NCBI RefSeq assembly: GCF_009735685.1
Contig: NZ_WHPN01000157.1
Location: 1 to 55,683, forward strand
Origin: Streptomyces lycii
Lineage (GTDB): Bacteria; Actinomycetota; Actinomycetes; Streptomycetales; Streptomycetaceae
Length of the DNA stretch: 55,683 bases
Direction: 5' to 3'
Part shown: piece by piece, positions 7,635 to 17,145 of the stretch
How positions within the stretch are numbered: the stretch's first letter is position 1
Layout: each line of letters starts with the position of its first letter
Notes under the pieces: model-generated
Told to the model about the DNA's origin: nothing
The model's database searches: none
What the model saw: only the letters and a program-made list of their open reading frames with translations
Made by a program: the position numbers and the translations under genes

Positions 7635-8867
7635 TCAGTCCGCCGCGGTGACCGCGCTGCCCGCCGGGTCGTCCAGCACCCGCTGCCGTACGGAGTGCGC
7701 GGCGCCCAGGAGCGGCCCGTCGCGGCCGAGGCCGGAGACCACGATCTCGCCGTAGGAGGCGCGTGAGGGGTCCGCGACCCGGCGGCGCAGCTCCCGCTCG
7801 GCCGCGGGGAGCAGCCACGGGGCGAATCCGGCCAGCGCGCCGCCGAGCACCACCGTCTCCGGGTCCAGCAGGTTCACCACCCCGGCGAGGGCCGTGCCGA
7901 GCGCCGCGCCCGCGCCCCGCAGCGCCCGGTGCACCGCGCGGTCGCCGTCGGCCGCCCGTGCCCGCAGCACCGCGGCGCCCGCGCTGCCCCGCTGCTCGAT
8001 CCCGGCGGCCCGTATCACCGCCTCCTCACCGGCGTACTGCTCCAGACAGCCCCGGCCCCCGCACACGCACGGGCGCCCCTCCGGGCGGACCGGCACATGG
8101 CCGAGTTCGCCCGCGAAACCGTGCGCCCCGCGCAGCAGGGCGCCGTCCACCACCACCGCGGCACCGATGCCGATCTCGGCGGAGACGTGCACGAAGTCCC
8201 GGGGCGCCGGGCTGTGCCCGCCGAGCCACAGCTCGGCGAGGGCGCCGAGGTTGGCCTCGTTGTCCACGGCGACGGGCAGCGGGAGGTCCGCCGCGAGCGC
8301 CGCCGCGAGGTCGAGGTTCTGCCAGCCGAGGTTGGGCGCGCGGACGACGGTCGCCGCGTCCCGCGCCACCAGGCCGGGGACCGCGACCGTGACACCGGCC
8401 GGACGCAGCCCCTCGCGTTCCGCGTCCGCCGCCACCCGGGCGCACAGCCGCGCGAGACCGCGCAGCACCGGCCCGGTGGCGCTGCTGCGGTGCTCGGCCG
8501 GTTCCTCGGCCCGGACCCGGACCCGCCCGCGCAGGTCGACGGCGCAGACGGCGAGCCGGTCCACGCCGATCTCGGCACCGATGCCCGCGGGACCGTTCTC
8601 GCTCAGCGCGAGATCGCTGCCGGGGCGCCCGACGGTGCCGGCCCTGCTGCGGCCGAGTTCCACGAGCAGCCCGGCCCGGGCCAGTTCGTCGACGAGGGTC
8701 GACACGGCGGCCCGGGTCAGCCCGATGCGTGCGGCGACGGCCGCGCGCGACAGCGGCCCGTGTTCGGCCACGGCGTGCAGCACGAGGGAGAGATTGCGCT
8801 GCCGCATGGCCTGCTGGGTGTTCGCCTGAGCTGCCCCGTTCCGGTCACCGGGGGACGGTACGGCCAC
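7635..8867 (-). CDS. ROK-family transcriptional repressor (xylose-type)
   Basis: A 410-residue protein with an N-terminal winged helix-turn-helix at about residues 20-75 (SRAAVAARIGLTRAAVSTLVDELARAGLL). A ROK/sugar-kinase-like domain follows, with the zinc-binding ROK signature CVCGGRGCLEQYAG near residue 260 and AEIGIGAAVVVDGALLRG. The GTG start at 8867 is preceded by GAGGAG and gives the N-terminus VAVPSPGDRNGAAQANTQQAM, typical of Streptomyces ROK repressors. Position downstream of xylB and near xylA suggests it represses the xyl genes in the absence of xylose, but the sugar specificity is inferred from context. Confidence 0.88.
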   Translation of the reverse strand: MAVPSPGDRNGAAQANTQQAMRQRNLSLVLHAVAEHGPLSRAAVAARIGLTRAAVSTLVDELARAGLLVELGRSRAGTVGRPGSDLALSENGPAGIGAEIGVDRLAVCAVDLRGRVRVRAEEPAEHRSSATGPVLRGLARLCARVAADAEREGLRPAGVTVAVPGLVARDAATVVRAPNLGWQNLDLAAALAADLPLPVAVDNEANLGALAELWLGGHSPAPRDFVHVSAEIGIGAAVVVDGALLRGAHGFAGELGHVPVRPEGRPCVCGGRGCLEQYAGEEAVIRAAGIEQRGSAGAAVLRARAADGDRAVHRALRGAGAALGTALAGVVNLLDPETVVLGGALAGFAPWLLPAAERELRRRVADPSRASYGEIVVSGLGRDGPLLGAAHSVRQRVLDDPAGSAVTAAD

Positions 8868-9012
8868 GGCCTCGTGCTCCTCTCGTCGCTGCGCACCGAC
8901 CTTACGGGCGCCGCTCTCCGCGCGCCGCGCCGACGCCTGTGCCTGTGCCGTACGCCGCCCCGGGGGAGCCGGCTCCCGCGGCGGGGCCTGCCGGTGCCCG
9001 CCCCGTCCGGAG

Positions 9013-9063
9013 CCGGACAAGTCCGCGCCGGCCCCGCCGGGTGCCCGGACAAGTCCGCGCCGG
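9013..9063. repeat. Two direct copies of a 19-bp element with an internal dyad
   Basis: The same 19-bp sequence beginning CCGGACAAGTCCG occurs at 9013-9031 and 9045-9063. Each copy contains the inverted repeat CGGAC-AA-GTCCG. They lie 146-196 bp upstream of the ROK regulator start and just past the xylB stop. Function is not known; an operator or a local duplication are both possible. Confidence 0.6.
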
Positions 9064-9086
9064 TCCCGTCCGTGCCGGTCCCGGTA

Positions 9087-9104
9087 CGGACGGCGCGCCG
9101 TCCG
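9087..9104 (-). terminator. Hairpin downstream of xylB
   Basis: The self-complementary 18-mer CGGACGGCGCGCCGTCCG lies 15 bp beyond the xylB stop codon and can form a stem of about 7 bp. Placement right after the gene favours termination; it has no T-tract. Confidence 0.45.
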
Positions 9105-9119
9105 GCTCCCCGGTGCCGG

Positions 9120-10583
9120 TCAGACGCCCTGGAGCAGCGGACCCGCCGCGTCAAGGGTCGCCGCCAGCCGGGCCACGGCCTCCTCGTCCCGCCCGACCGC
9201 GTCGAAGAACTCGCCCCGGTCGGTGCCCCAGCGCTGGGCCACCTCCACCGGGTCCTCGCCGGTGAGCACGCCCGCGGCCTGCGCCGCCGCGCCCAGCGCG
9301 ACCAGTTCCGAGGCGGCCGGTACCAGCACCGGGCGGCCCGACAGCCGCCGCACGGTCTCCCGCCACGCGACACCTCGCGCGCCGCCGCCGATGAGCAGAA
9401 TCGGCGCGTCCGGGTCGGCGTCCGCGTCGAGCACCAGGTCCAGGGCCGCGAGCAGCGCGTACACCGCCCCGTCGTAGGCCGCCTGGAGCACCTGGCCGGC
9501 CGTCGTGTCGTGCCGCAGACCGTGCAGCAGCCCCGACGCGTACGGCAGGTTCGGCGTCCGCTCGCCGTCGAGGAACGGCAGCACGACCGCCGAGCCGCCC
9601 GGCTCCACCGACTCCCGGTCCAGCCCGAACAGCGCGGCGACGCGGTCCACGGCGAGGGTGCAGTTCAGCGTGCAGGCCAGCGGCAGCCAGTCGCCGTGCG
9701 CGGCGGCGAACCCGGAGACCGTGCCCGTCGGGTCGGACGGGCGCTGCCCGGCCACGGCGTACACGGTGCCGGAGGTGCCGAGGCTCAGCACGGGGCGGCC
9801 GGGCCGGAGGCCCAGCCCGAGCGCCGCTGCCATGTTGTCGCCGGTCCCGGCGGCCACCAGGGCCCCTCCCGGCAGCGGCAGGCCCTCCAGGTCCGCCCGC
9901 ACCTCGCCCGCCGGCTCGCCCGGCGGCACGACCTCCGGGAGCAGCGCCGGGTCCAGCCCGACCAGGTCGAGGATCTCCTCGTCGTACGACCCGCCGGGCC
10001 CGCCGCTGCCGGTCCACCAGCCGGTGCCCGAGGCGTCACCCCGGTCCGTCGTGCCGCGCCCGGTCAGCCGGCCGGTGAGGTAGTCGTGCGGCAGCCGCAC
10101 GGCCGCCGCGGCCTTGGCGGCCTCCGGCTCGTTCTCCATGAGCCAGGCCCACTTGGTGACGGTGAAGGCCGGGGCCGGGACCGAACCGGTCCGCCGCGCC
10201 CAGGCCTCGGCGCCGCCCAGCCGTTCCACGAGCCGGTCGCGCTGCGGCGCGGACCGCACGTCGTTCCAGAGCAGCGCCGGTCGCACCGGGCGGCCGGCGG
10301 TGTCGAGGGTGACGAGCCCGTGCTGCTGTCCGCCGACGGACACGGCACCCGCCCGCCGGGCCGCCTCGCCGCACTGGCGCAGCGCCTCGCCGAGCGCGTC
10401 CCACCACTGCTCGGGGTCGCTCTCCCGGCCCGCGCCGCCGGACACCCGGTGCGGCGCCTGGCCGCGCGCGACGACCTCGCCGGTGGCGACGTCGACGACC
10501 AGTGCCTTCGTGGACTGGGTGGAGCTGTCCACGCCCACGACGAACGGCCCGCCGCCGGACGGCTGCCCTCCCGTTGCTGTCAT
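9120..10583 (-). CDS. xylB: Xylulokinase
   Basis: A 487-residue FGGY-family sugar kinase that phosphorylates D-xylulose. The N-terminal phosphate-binding strand VGVDSSTQSTKALV is at residues 16-29. GQQHGLVTLD and WNDVRS are typical xylulokinase segments, the catalytic aspartate is expected in DRGDASGTGWW, and the C-terminal half has LSLGTSGTVYAV and the ATP-site glycine loop LIGGGARGVAWRE. The ATG at 10583 follows AGGAAGGG. It is transcribed away from xylA, from a shared 164-bp region, and supplies xylulose 5-phosphate to the pentose phosphate pathway. Confidence 0.94.
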   Translation of the reverse strand: MTATGGQPSGGGPFVVGVDSSTQSTKALVVDVATGEVVARGQAPHRVSGGAGRESDPEQWWDALGEALRQCGEAARRAGAVSVGGQQHGLVTLDTAGRPVRPALLWNDVRSAPQRDRLVERLGGAEAWARRTGSVPAPAFTVTKWAWLMENEPEAAKAAAAVRLPHDYLTGRLTGRGTTDRGDASGTGWWTGSGGPGGSYDEEILDLVGLDPALLPEVVPPGEPAGEVRADLEGLPLPGGALVAAGTGDNMAAALGLGLRPGRPVLSLGTSGTVYAVAGQRPSDPTGTVSGFAAAHGDWLPLACTLNCTLAVDRVAALFGLDRESVEPGGSAVVLPFLDGERTPNLPYASGLLHGLRHDTTAGQVLQAAYDGAVYALLAALDLVLDADADPDAPILLIGGGARGVAWRETVRRLSGRPVLVPAASELVALGAAAQAAGVLTGEDPVEVAQRWGTDRGEFFDAVGRDEEAVARLAATLDAAGPLLQGV

Positions 10584-10608
10584 CGCGCGATCCCTTCCTC
10601 GTCTTACG

Positions 10609-10731
10609 GAGCCTTACGGAGCTTGTGGAGCCGTACGGAGCCTTGCGGAGGCCGTTGGTCCGGTGCCCGGGGTGTCCCCGGTCTTCCCTGTTCCGCTCCG
10701 GCATACTAATTTGTAAACAGCCATGACGAAA
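10609..10731. promoter_or_regulatory. Divergent xylB/xylA regulatory region with operator candidate
   Basis: The 164-bp gap between the divergent xyl genes holds an AT-rich block at 10702-10731 with ACTAATTTGTAAACAG. On the minus strand this reads TAGTAT at 10709-10704, a good -10 for xylB. The half-sites ACTAAT and TTTGT resemble those of ROK-type xyl operators, so this is the likeliest repressor site. At about 10610-10650 a short unit close to CTTACGGAGC recurs four to five times in the xylB leader, including its ribosome-site side. Elements are seen; repressor binding is inferred. Confidence 0.5.
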
Positions 10732-10747
10732 TAGCGAGGGAGCCGCA

Positions 10748-11920
10748 ATGAGCTACCAGCCCACCCCCGACGACGGATTCAGCTTCGGACTGTGGACCGT
10801 CGGCTGGACGGGCCGCGACCCGTTCGGTGACGCCACCCGGGCCGCCATCGACCCGGCCGACACCGTGCGGCGGCTCGCCGACCTCGGTGCGTACGGTGTC
10901 TCGTTCCACGACGACGACCTGATCCCCTTCGGCTCCTCGGACACCGAACGGGAGTCGCACATCAAGCGCTTCCGCCAGGCGCTCGACGCCACCGGCATGA
11001 AGGTCCCCGCGGCCACCACGAACCTCTTCACCCACCCCGTCTTCAAGGACGGCGGGTTCACCAACAACGACCGCGAGATCCGCCGCTTCGCGCTCCGCAA
11101 GGTCATCCGCAACATCGACCTGGCCGTCGAGCTCGGCGCCACGACCTATGTCGCCTGGGGCGGCCGCGAGGGCGCCGAGTCCGGCGCCGCCAAGGACGTC
11201 CGGGTCGCCCTGGACCGGATGAAGGAGGCGTTCGACCTCCTCGGCGACTACGTCACGGAGCAGGGCTACGACCTGCGCTTCGCGATCGAGCCCAAGCCGA
11301 ACGAGCCGCGCGGCGACATCCTGCTGCCCACCGTCGGGCACGCGCTCGCCTTCATCGAGAAGCTGGAGCGCCCGGAGCTCTTCGGCGTCAACCCGGAGGT
11401 CGGCCACGAGCAGATGGCGGGCCTGAACTTCCCGCACGGCATCGCGCAGGCCCTGTGGGCGGAGAAGCTCTACCACATCGACCTCAACGGCCAGCACGGC
11501 ATCAAGTACGACCAGGACCTCCGCTTCGGCGCGGGCGACGTGCGGGCCGCCTTCTGGCTCGTCGACCTGCTGGAGACGGCCGGCTACTCCGGCCCGAAGG
11601 TCTTCGACTTCAAGCCGCCGCGCACCGAGGACTACGACGGCGTGTGGGAGTCCGCCGCCGGCTGCATGCGCAACTACCTGATCCTCAAGGAGCGTGCCGC
11701 CTCGTTCCGGGCCGACCCGGACGTGCAGGAGGCGCTGCGCGACTCCCGGCTCGACCAGCTCGCGCAGCCGACCCTCGGCGAGGGCGAGACGCTCGCCGGG
11801 CTGCTGGCGGACCGCACCGCGTTCGAGACCTTCGACGTGGACTCGGCGGCCGCGCGCGGCATGGCGTTCGAGCGGCTGGACCAGCTGGCGATGGACCACC
11901 TGCTGGGCGCCCGGGGCTGA
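10748..11920 (+). CDS. xylA: Xylose isomerase
   Basis: A 390-residue class I xylose isomerase converting D-xylose to D-xylulose, very close in length to the well-studied Streptomyces enzymes. Active-site features are all present: the catalytic histidine in VSFHDDDL, the lysine and metal glutamate in [11 protein letters not shown], the metal ligands in [11 protein letters not shown], the aspartate in IDLNGQ and the aspartate in FDFKPPR. The ATG at 10748 follows AGGGAG. It is divergent from xylB and ends before a strong terminator. Confidence 0.97.
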   Translation: MSYQPTPDDGFSFGLWTVGWTGRDPFGDATRAAIDPADTVRRLADLGAYGVSFHDDDLIPFGSSDTERESHIKRFRQALDATGMKVPAATTNLFTHPVFKDGGFTNNDREIRRFALRKVIRNIDLAVELGATTYVAWGGREGAESGAAKDVRVALDRMKEAFDLLGDYVTEQGYDLRFAIEPKPNEPRGDILLPTVGHALAFIEKLERPELFGVNPEVGHEQMAGLNFPHGIAQALWAEKLYHIDLNGQHGIKYDQDLRFGAGDVRAAFWLVDLLETAGYSGPKVFDFKPPRTEDYDGVWESAAGCMRNYLILKERAASFRADPDVQEALRDSRLDQLAQPTLGEGETLAGLLADRTAFETFDVDSAAARGMAFERLDQLAMDHLLGARG

Positions 11921-11970
11921 CCCTGGCGAAGGACCCGGGCCGGCCCGGGTCCGTCCGGACGACGACGGAC

Positions 11971-12004
11971 GAGGGGCGTGCACGGTCATCCGTGCACGCC
12001 CCTC
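11971..12004 (+). terminator. xylA terminator
   Basis: A perfect 15-bp stem, GAGGGGCGTGCACGG (11971-11985) pairing with 11990-12004, closes a 4-nt TCAT loop 50 bp after the xylA stop. It lies between convergent genes and may act in both directions. Confidence 0.88.
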
Positions 12005-12071
12005 GGGCTGTCCGGGCACCGCGTCGGCTGCCCTCGCCCGGCCTCGGACCGCGCCGCGGCCTGCCCGCCCC

Positions 12072-13508
12072 TCAGTCCCCGGAGACGCCGCCCGGCCCCG
12101 GAGCTGTCGTCGCCATGACTGCCGTCTCCGCCATCGCTGCCATCGCCGCGGCCGGGTCGCCCGCGGCCGGGCCCGCCGGGCTCCAGCGGCTCCCGTCCCG
12201 CCGGTACGGCCACCAGCGGCCGTCACGTCCCAGCCGCAGCTGTGCCGGGACACCGGCCGCGGTCCACCGGTTGCCGGCCGGCCGCAGGGCGGGCGCGCCG
12301 CCCGTCCCCCCGGCCGCGCCGTCCGTCTCGTCCGCCCACCGCGCCAGCTGCTCCCGGGCGCGGGCCAGCAGCTCCGGCCCGGGCGTCCACTCCTCCTCCA
12401 GGACCGCCAGCGCGGCGGTCCCGCCCTGCTCCCAGGCCCGTACGGCGAGGGCGAGACCGGTCCGGTCGCGTCCGGAACCGGTGGCGAGGCGGGCGGTGAT
12501 CCGGTCCCCGGGCCGCGCGGCGGCGAGGCGCACCGCGTCCTCGCCGACCGTGAGCACGGGCGGGACGGGACGCTTCTCGTGCCCCGGCGCAAGGGCGTCG
12601 GAGAGCAGCAGCCGGGCCCGCGCCGCCGCGTCGGCGGCGAGGAACTCCAGCGCCGTCACGTCGACCCCGGGCGCGGGCTCCGTGCCGCCGCCCAGGACCG
12701 GTGGCAGGCCGGGCTCCGCGACCCGGGGCGGCGGTTCCGGCAGCGGCGGGAGGATCTCCCGCGCGGCGAACGCCTCCGCGGCGGCGACCCCGTCCGGTGC
12801 CGCGCCGGCCGGGACCGCGTCCGGAACGGGACCGCCGCCCGAGGCAGCTGCCTCCGGCCCCCCGCGCTCCCGTGCCGGGGCCGCGTCCCGCGCGGCACGG
12901 ACCGCGCTCAGCTCCTGCACCTCCTGCAGCAACCGGCGCTCACCGCGGCCGCGCATCAGCAGCAGCACGAACGGATCCTCGTCGAGCAGCCGCGCCACCT
13001 GATAGCACAGCGCGGTGGTGTGCATGCAGTGGTCCCAGGCGTCGCAGTCGCACTCCGGCTCCAGGTCACCGATCCCGGGCAGCAGCTCGACACCCGCCGC
13101 GGCGGCGTCCTCGACCAGCTGCGGCGGCATGTCCCGGTCCAGCAGCGCGGCCAGGTGCCCCGCCCGGTCGGCGACCATGCCGAGCAGCCGGTCCCAGTCC
13201 GCGCCGGAGAGTTCCGTCACCAGTACGTCGGAGCGGTGCGGGGTGTGGTCCCGGTCCCGGACCACGGCGGTGATCCGGCCGGGCCGTACGGACACCGCGC
13301 CCACCGCGCCCAGACGCGCGTACCGGCGGCCGATGGCGAGCTGCCCGGTGTCCAGCGCCGTGTCCTCCAGCGCCTTCAGCCACGCCCGGCCCCACCAGGT
13401 GCCGGCGAAGCCGCGGCCGCGGGCGGGCGGCAGGGCTGCGAAGGTCCGCTCGGGCCCCGCCTCCCCGCCGTCGTGGTCACCGGTCCCGAAGTCCTCGGAC
13501 GCGCTCAT
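12072..13508 (-). CDS. SWIM zinc-finger protein
   Basis: A 478-residue protein with a SWIM zinc finger of the form CxC...CxH: cysteines at about 153 and 155 (ECDCDAWDHCMH), cysteine 161 and histidine 163. SWIM domains bind DNA or protein. The N-terminal part (FAGTWWGRAWLKALED, SVRPGRITAVVRD) matches the actinobacterial family that occurs with SNF2 helicases. The middle, residues about 210-280, is Ala/Gly/Pro-rich. It starts 1 bp after the stop of the SNF2 helicase, so the two form one transcription unit and probably work together in DNA or chromatin-like remodelling; the exact role is not known. Confidence 0.87.
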   Translation of the reverse strand: MSASEDFGTGDHDGGEAGPERTFAALPPARGRGFAGTWWGRAWLKALEDTALDTGQLAIGRRYARLGAVGAVSVRPGRITAVVRDRDHTPHRSDVLVTELSGADWDRLLGMVADRAGHLAALLDRDMPPQLVEDAAAAGVELLPGIGDLEPECDCDAWDHCMHTTALCYQVARLLDEDPFVLLLMRGRGERRLLQEVQELSAVRAARDAAPARERGGPEAAASGGGPVPDAVPAGAAPDGVAAAEAFAAREILPPLPEPPPRVAEPGLPPVLGGGTEPAPGVDVTALEFLAADAAARARLLLSDALAPGHEKRPVPPVLTVGEDAVRLAAARPGDRITARLATGSGRDRTGLALAVRAWEQGGTAALAVLEEEWTPGPELLARAREQLARWADETDGAAGGTGGAPALRPAGNRWTAAGVPAQLRLGRDGRWWPYRRDGSRWSPAGPAAGDPAAAMAAMAETAVMATTAPGPGGVSGD

Positions 13509-13509
13509 G

Positions 13510-16425
13510 TCAGTCCCTCCGCAGCTCGACGAGATCGGCCAGTTCGGTGTCGGTCAGCTCGGTGAGCGCGGCCTCGCCGGAGTCCAGCACCGCGTCGGCC
13601 AACTCCCGCTTGCGGGCCAGCATGTCCGCGATCCGGTCCTCGACCGTGCCCTCGGTGACCATCCGGTGCACCTGGACGGGCCGGGTCTGCCCGATGCGGT
13701 ACGCGCGGTCCGTGGCCTGCGCCTCCACGGCCGGGTTCCACCAGCGGTCGAAGTGCACGACATGCTCGGCGCGGGTGAGGTTCAGCCCCGTCCCGGCCGC
13801 CTTCAGCGACAACAGGAACACCGGTGCCCCGCCGTCCTGGAACGCGTGGACCATCTCCTCGCGCCGCGGCACCGGGGTGCCGCCGTGCAGGAAGAGCGTG
13901 CCGATCCCGCGGCCGGCCAGATGCTGCTCCAGCAGCCGGGCCATCTGCACGTACTGGGTGAAGACCAGCACGCTCGCGTCCTCCGCGAGGATCGTGTCCA
14001 GCAGCTCGTCCAGCAGTTCCAGTTTCCCGGACCGGCCGGGCAGCCGCGGCTGTTCCTCCTTGAGGTACTGCGCGGGGTGGTTGCAGATCTGCTTGAGCGA
14101 GGTCAGCAGGGACACGATCAGCCCGCGCCGGGCGAACCCGTCCGCGCCGGAGATCTCCGCGAGGGACTCGCGGACCACGGCCTCGTAGAGCCCCGCCTGT
14201 TCCGGGGTGAGCGCGACGGCGCGGTCGGTCTCCGTCTTCGGCGGCAGCTCCGGGGCGATGCCCGGGTCGCTCTTGCGGCGGCGCAGCAGGAAGGGGCGTA
14301 CGAGCCGGGCCAGCCGGTCGGCGGCCGAGGGGTCCGCGCCGCTCTCGACGGCCTGCGCGTAGCGGCGCCGGAAGGTGCCGAGCCGGCCCAGCAGACCCGG
14401 AGTCGTCCAGTCCAGGACGGCCCACAGCTCGGAGAGGTTGTTCTCCACCGGGGTGCCGGTGAGCGCCACCCGGGCCCGCGCGCCGATGGTGCGCAGCTGC
14501 CGGGCCGTCGCGGAGAACGGGTTCTTCACGTGCTGCGCCTCGTCGGCGACGACCATGCCCCAGGGGCCGGCGTCCGCCAGCCGCCGGGCGTCCACCCGCA
14601 TCGTGCCGTAGGTGGTGAGCACGAACTCGTCGGGAGCCAGGCCGTCCAGGCCGCGGGCGGCGCCGTGGTAGCGGCGGACCGGGGTGCCGGGGGCGAACTT
14701 CCCGATCTCCCGCTGCCAGTTGCCGAGCAGCGAGGCAGGGCAGACGACGAGGGTGGGGCCGGCCGTCTCCGGATCCTGCCGGCGGTGCAGATGCAGCGCG
14801 ATCAAGGTGATCGTCTTGCCCAGGCCCATGTCGTCGGCCAGGCAGCAGCCCAGCCCGAGGGACGTCATCCGGTGCAGCCAGTCCAGGCCGCGCAGCTGGT
14901 AGTCGCGCAGTGTCGCGGCGAGCGCCGCCGGCTGCGGAACGGGCGTGTGGTCCGGGCGTTCCGGGTCGGCGAGCCGGTCCCGCAGGGCGGCCAGCGCCCC
15001 GCTCGGCACCACCTCCACCCGCTCGCCGCCGTCCTCGGCCTCACCGGTGAGCGCGGCGGACAGCGCCTCGACCGGTGTCAGCTTGCGGTCCTGGCGGTCG
15101 CGCGCCCGGCGCGCGGCGTCCGGGTCCACCAGGACCCACTGGTCGCGCAGCCGGACCAGGGGGCGGCCGGCCTCGGCGAGCCGGTCGAGTTCGTCGCGGG
15201 TCAGCTCCCGGCCGCCGACGGCGAACCGCCAGCTGAAACCGAGCAGCGCGTCCGCGGAGAGGAAGGACGGCAGGTCGGAGAGCGTTCTGCCGGGTCCCGC
15301 GCCGTCGTCCGGCGGGCCGACCACGGCCCGGGCCGTGAGTTCCCGGGCGAGTTCCTTCGGCCAGTGCACCCGGACCCCGGCGGCGGCCAGCGAACGTGCT
15401 CCTTCGCCGAGCAGTTCGGTGACCTCCTCGTCGGCGAGTTCGATCGCGTCCGGGACCGCGGCCGACAGCAGGGGCGCGAGCGGCGGCCAGGCACGGGCGG
15501 CACGGCGCAGGGTGAGCAGGGTGTCCGTCCGGGCGCGCGGCCCGAAGGCGGCACCGGCGGGGGCTCCGGTCCACACCTCGGCCGCGTCGGCGACGAGGGC
15601 GGGATCCGCCAGGCTGTGCAGCTGGAGGACCGCGCGGAAGGGGGGAACGGCCGCGCCGGCCGGCTCCGTTTCCGCCCCGCCGCCGGGCGGCCCGGCGACC
15701 GTCACCAGCCCGGGCAGCTCGACCCGGAGCGAGACCCGTACGCCCGCGTCGTGACCGGCCGCCACATCGGCGGCCCAGTCGCGCTGTTCGGGCAGACGGC
15801 TCGGCTTGCGGGCGGCGAAGGCCGGCCCGCCGGCGGCGAGCGCGGCGGCGGGGGAGCGGGGCAGGCCGTCGGCGACGGCGTCGAGGAACGCCCGCAGCAG
15901 CCGTTCGGGTTCGGGCAGCAGCAGCGGTTCCGCGCCGGGCAGCGGTACGGCGTGGGCGGCCGGCGGCATGGCGGCGGCCAGCTCCCGTACCCGGTGCAGG
16001 TCCTCGGGGGCCAGCGGACCGGCACGCCACGCGTCGTGGTCCGTGGCCGTGAGGCCGGGCAGCAGCCGGCCCCGCGCGGCGAGTTGCAGCGCGAGCACGG
16101 CCGCCGTGCCCCAGAAGGCGGCGGCCGGATCGGCGCCCGGGGGACCGGCGGCGTGCGCGGCCCGGGCCCGGGTCAGCACCGGTACGGCCCGGTCGACGGG
16201 GAGAAGCACGGCCCGGACGGGCCGGGTCACCACGCCGGGCCCGTCCGGCACCACGACCGTCAGGTCCTCGGGTGTTCCGGGGGCGGCGGCCGGCGCCTCG
16301 TCCGGGCGCTCCGGCTGCCAGAACGCGACACGGCCGGTACGGGCCGGATCGCCGGGCAGGAAGACGGCCGGACAGCGTACGAGCCCGGAGATCTCGGAGG
16401 GTGTTGCCGCGGGGAGCATGGTCAC
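13510..16425 (-). CDS. SNF2-family DEAD/DEAH-box helicase
   Basis: About 971 residues. The C-terminal half is a complete SNF2 ATPase: Walker A in DDMGLGKTITL near residue 532, the DEAQ box VVADEAQHVKN near 627, and the helicase C-terminal domain with LKAAGTGLNLTRAEHVVHFDRWWNP and motif VI ATDRAYRIGQTRPVQVHR near 908. The N-terminal half is an Ala/Gly-rich actinobacterial extension (SNF2 helicase-associated type). I placed the start at GTG 16425, which has AGGAA about 10 bp upstream; ATG 16419 or TTG 16443 are alternatives. It is followed without a gap by the SWIM-finger gene. Confidence 0.92.
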   Translation of the reverse strand: MTMLPAATPSEISGLVRCPAVFLPGDPARTGRVAFWQPERPDEAPAAAPGTPEDLTVVVPDGPGVVTRPVRAVLLPVDRAVPVLTRARAAHAAGPPGADPAAAFWGTAAVLALQLAARGRLLPGLTATDHDAWRAGPLAPEDLHRVRELAAAMPPAAHAVPLPGAEPLLLPEPERLLRAFLDAVADGLPRSPAAALAAGGPAFAARKPSRLPEQRDWAADVAAGHDAGVRVSLRVELPGLVTVAGPPGGGAETEPAGAAVPPFRAVLQLHSLADPALVADAAEVWTGAPAGAAFGPRARTDTLLTLRRAARAWPPLAPLLSAAVPDAIELADEEVTELLGEGARSLAAAGVRVHWPKELARELTARAVVGPPDDGAGPGRTLSDLPSFLSADALLGFSWRFAVGGRELTRDELDRLAEAGRPLVRLRDQWVLVDPDAARRARDRQDRKLTPVEALSAALTGEAEDGGERVEVVPSGALAALRDRLADPERPDHTPVPQPAALAATLRDYQLRGLDWLHRMTSLGLGCCLADDMGLGKTITLIALHLHRRQDPETAGPTLVVCPASLLGNWQREIGKFAPGTPVRRYHGAARGLDGLAPDEFVLTTYGTMRVDARRLADAGPWGMVVADEAQHVKNPFSATARQLRTIGARARVALTGTPVENNLSELWAVLDWTTPGLLGRLGTFRRRYAQAVESGADPSAADRLARLVRPFLLRRRKSDPGIAPELPPKTETDRAVALTPEQAGLYEAVVRESLAEISGADGFARRGLIVSLLTSLKQICNHPAQYLKEEQPRLPGRSGKLELLDELLDTILAEDASVLVFTQYVQMARLLEQHLAGRGIGTLFLHGGTPVPRREEMVHAFQDGGAPVFLLSLKAAGTGLNLTRAEHVVHFDRWWNPAVEAQATDRAYRIGQTRPVQVHRMVTEGTVEDRIADMLARKRELADAVLDSGEAALTELTDTELADLVELRRD

Positions 16426-16639
16426 AGCGGGCGCGTTCCTCAAACTTGACTAGTGGCGACAGGGCTGGCCGAGGGTACCCGACGAGCCACGGTGCGTGCT
16501 CCGCTCCCGGCTGTGTCCTGCGTCACCGGGCCGTGTGTTCGGTCGATGCGGTCCCGGGGCCGGTGGGGGCATGGAACTGTGGGACGCGCACACCCGTTCA
16601 CCCCACAGCGGCATCCGCCGCAGGAGGAGGCCAGGGGAC

Positions 16640-16822
16640 ATGTCGAAGAGAGCGAAAGTCGCCGCCGGGGGTGTCGCGGCGGGGCTCGTGCTGCTGTGGC
16701 TGCTGCCCTTCTGGGCGGCGCTGCTGGTCATCGTCGGCGTTCCGACCGCGGCGTATCTGACGCTGGACGAGTCGCAGCGGCGCCGGTTGAAGAGGGTGAC
16801 CCGCAAGGAACTGGGCCGCTGA
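16640..16822 (+). CDS. Small single-span membrane protein
   Basis: A 60-residue protein: a short basic start (MSKRAKV), one or two close hydrophobic stretches (GLVLLWLLPFWAALLVIVGVPTAAYL) and a basic tail (QRRRLKRVTRKELGR), so the termini are probably cytoplasmic. The ATG at 16640 follows AGGAGG at a good distance. Small proteins of this pattern are common in Streptomyces and have no known function. The G/C third-position pattern supports coding. Confidence 0.7.
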   Translation: MSKRAKVAAGGVAAGLVLLWLLPFWAALLVIVGVPTAAYLTLDESQRRRLKRVTRKELGR

Positions 16823-16832
16823 GAACCGGCGG

Positions 16833-16863
16833 CCGGGGCCGGCGGCCCGGCCGGCGGCCCCGG
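16833..16863 (+). terminator. GC hairpin after the small membrane protein
   Basis: CCGGGGCCG (16833-16841) can pair with CGGCCCCGG (16855-16863) just after the stop codon at 16822. No T-tract. A terminator by position. Confidence 0.45.
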
Positions 16864-16870
16864 TGAGCCG

Positions 16871-16930
16871 TCCGCCGGACCGGCCCGGACCGCCCCGGAC
16901 CGCCCCGGACAGGCCCGGACCGCCCCGGAC
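16871..16930. repeat. Tandem array, 10-bp unit
   Basis: Six consecutive 10-bp units close to CGCCCCGGAC, three of them identical. It is the first of three arrays in the 639-bp gap 16823-17461, which holds no gene that I can support. Confidence 0.85.
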
Positions 16931-17145
16931 CGCCACGGCTGACGGAGCGGGCCGGGCATCGGCCCCGGCCTGCCGGCCCCCGCCCGGCTCGCCGGGTGGG
17001 CGGATCCGCGCGTTGCCGGGAGGCCGGCCCTCCCGGGTGCCTGCGAACAACGCCCGCCGACCTGCGGGGACCCACTGCCGGGACGGTCGTGTGGCACCCG
17101 CGCGGGCGCGCGATCCGCTCCCTTGACGGGGGCGGGACCGGTCCC

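Noticed and set aside
14375..14611. Small plus-strand frame inside the SNF2 gene
   Set aside because: Antisense to the helicase catalytic core; no ribosome site or family match.
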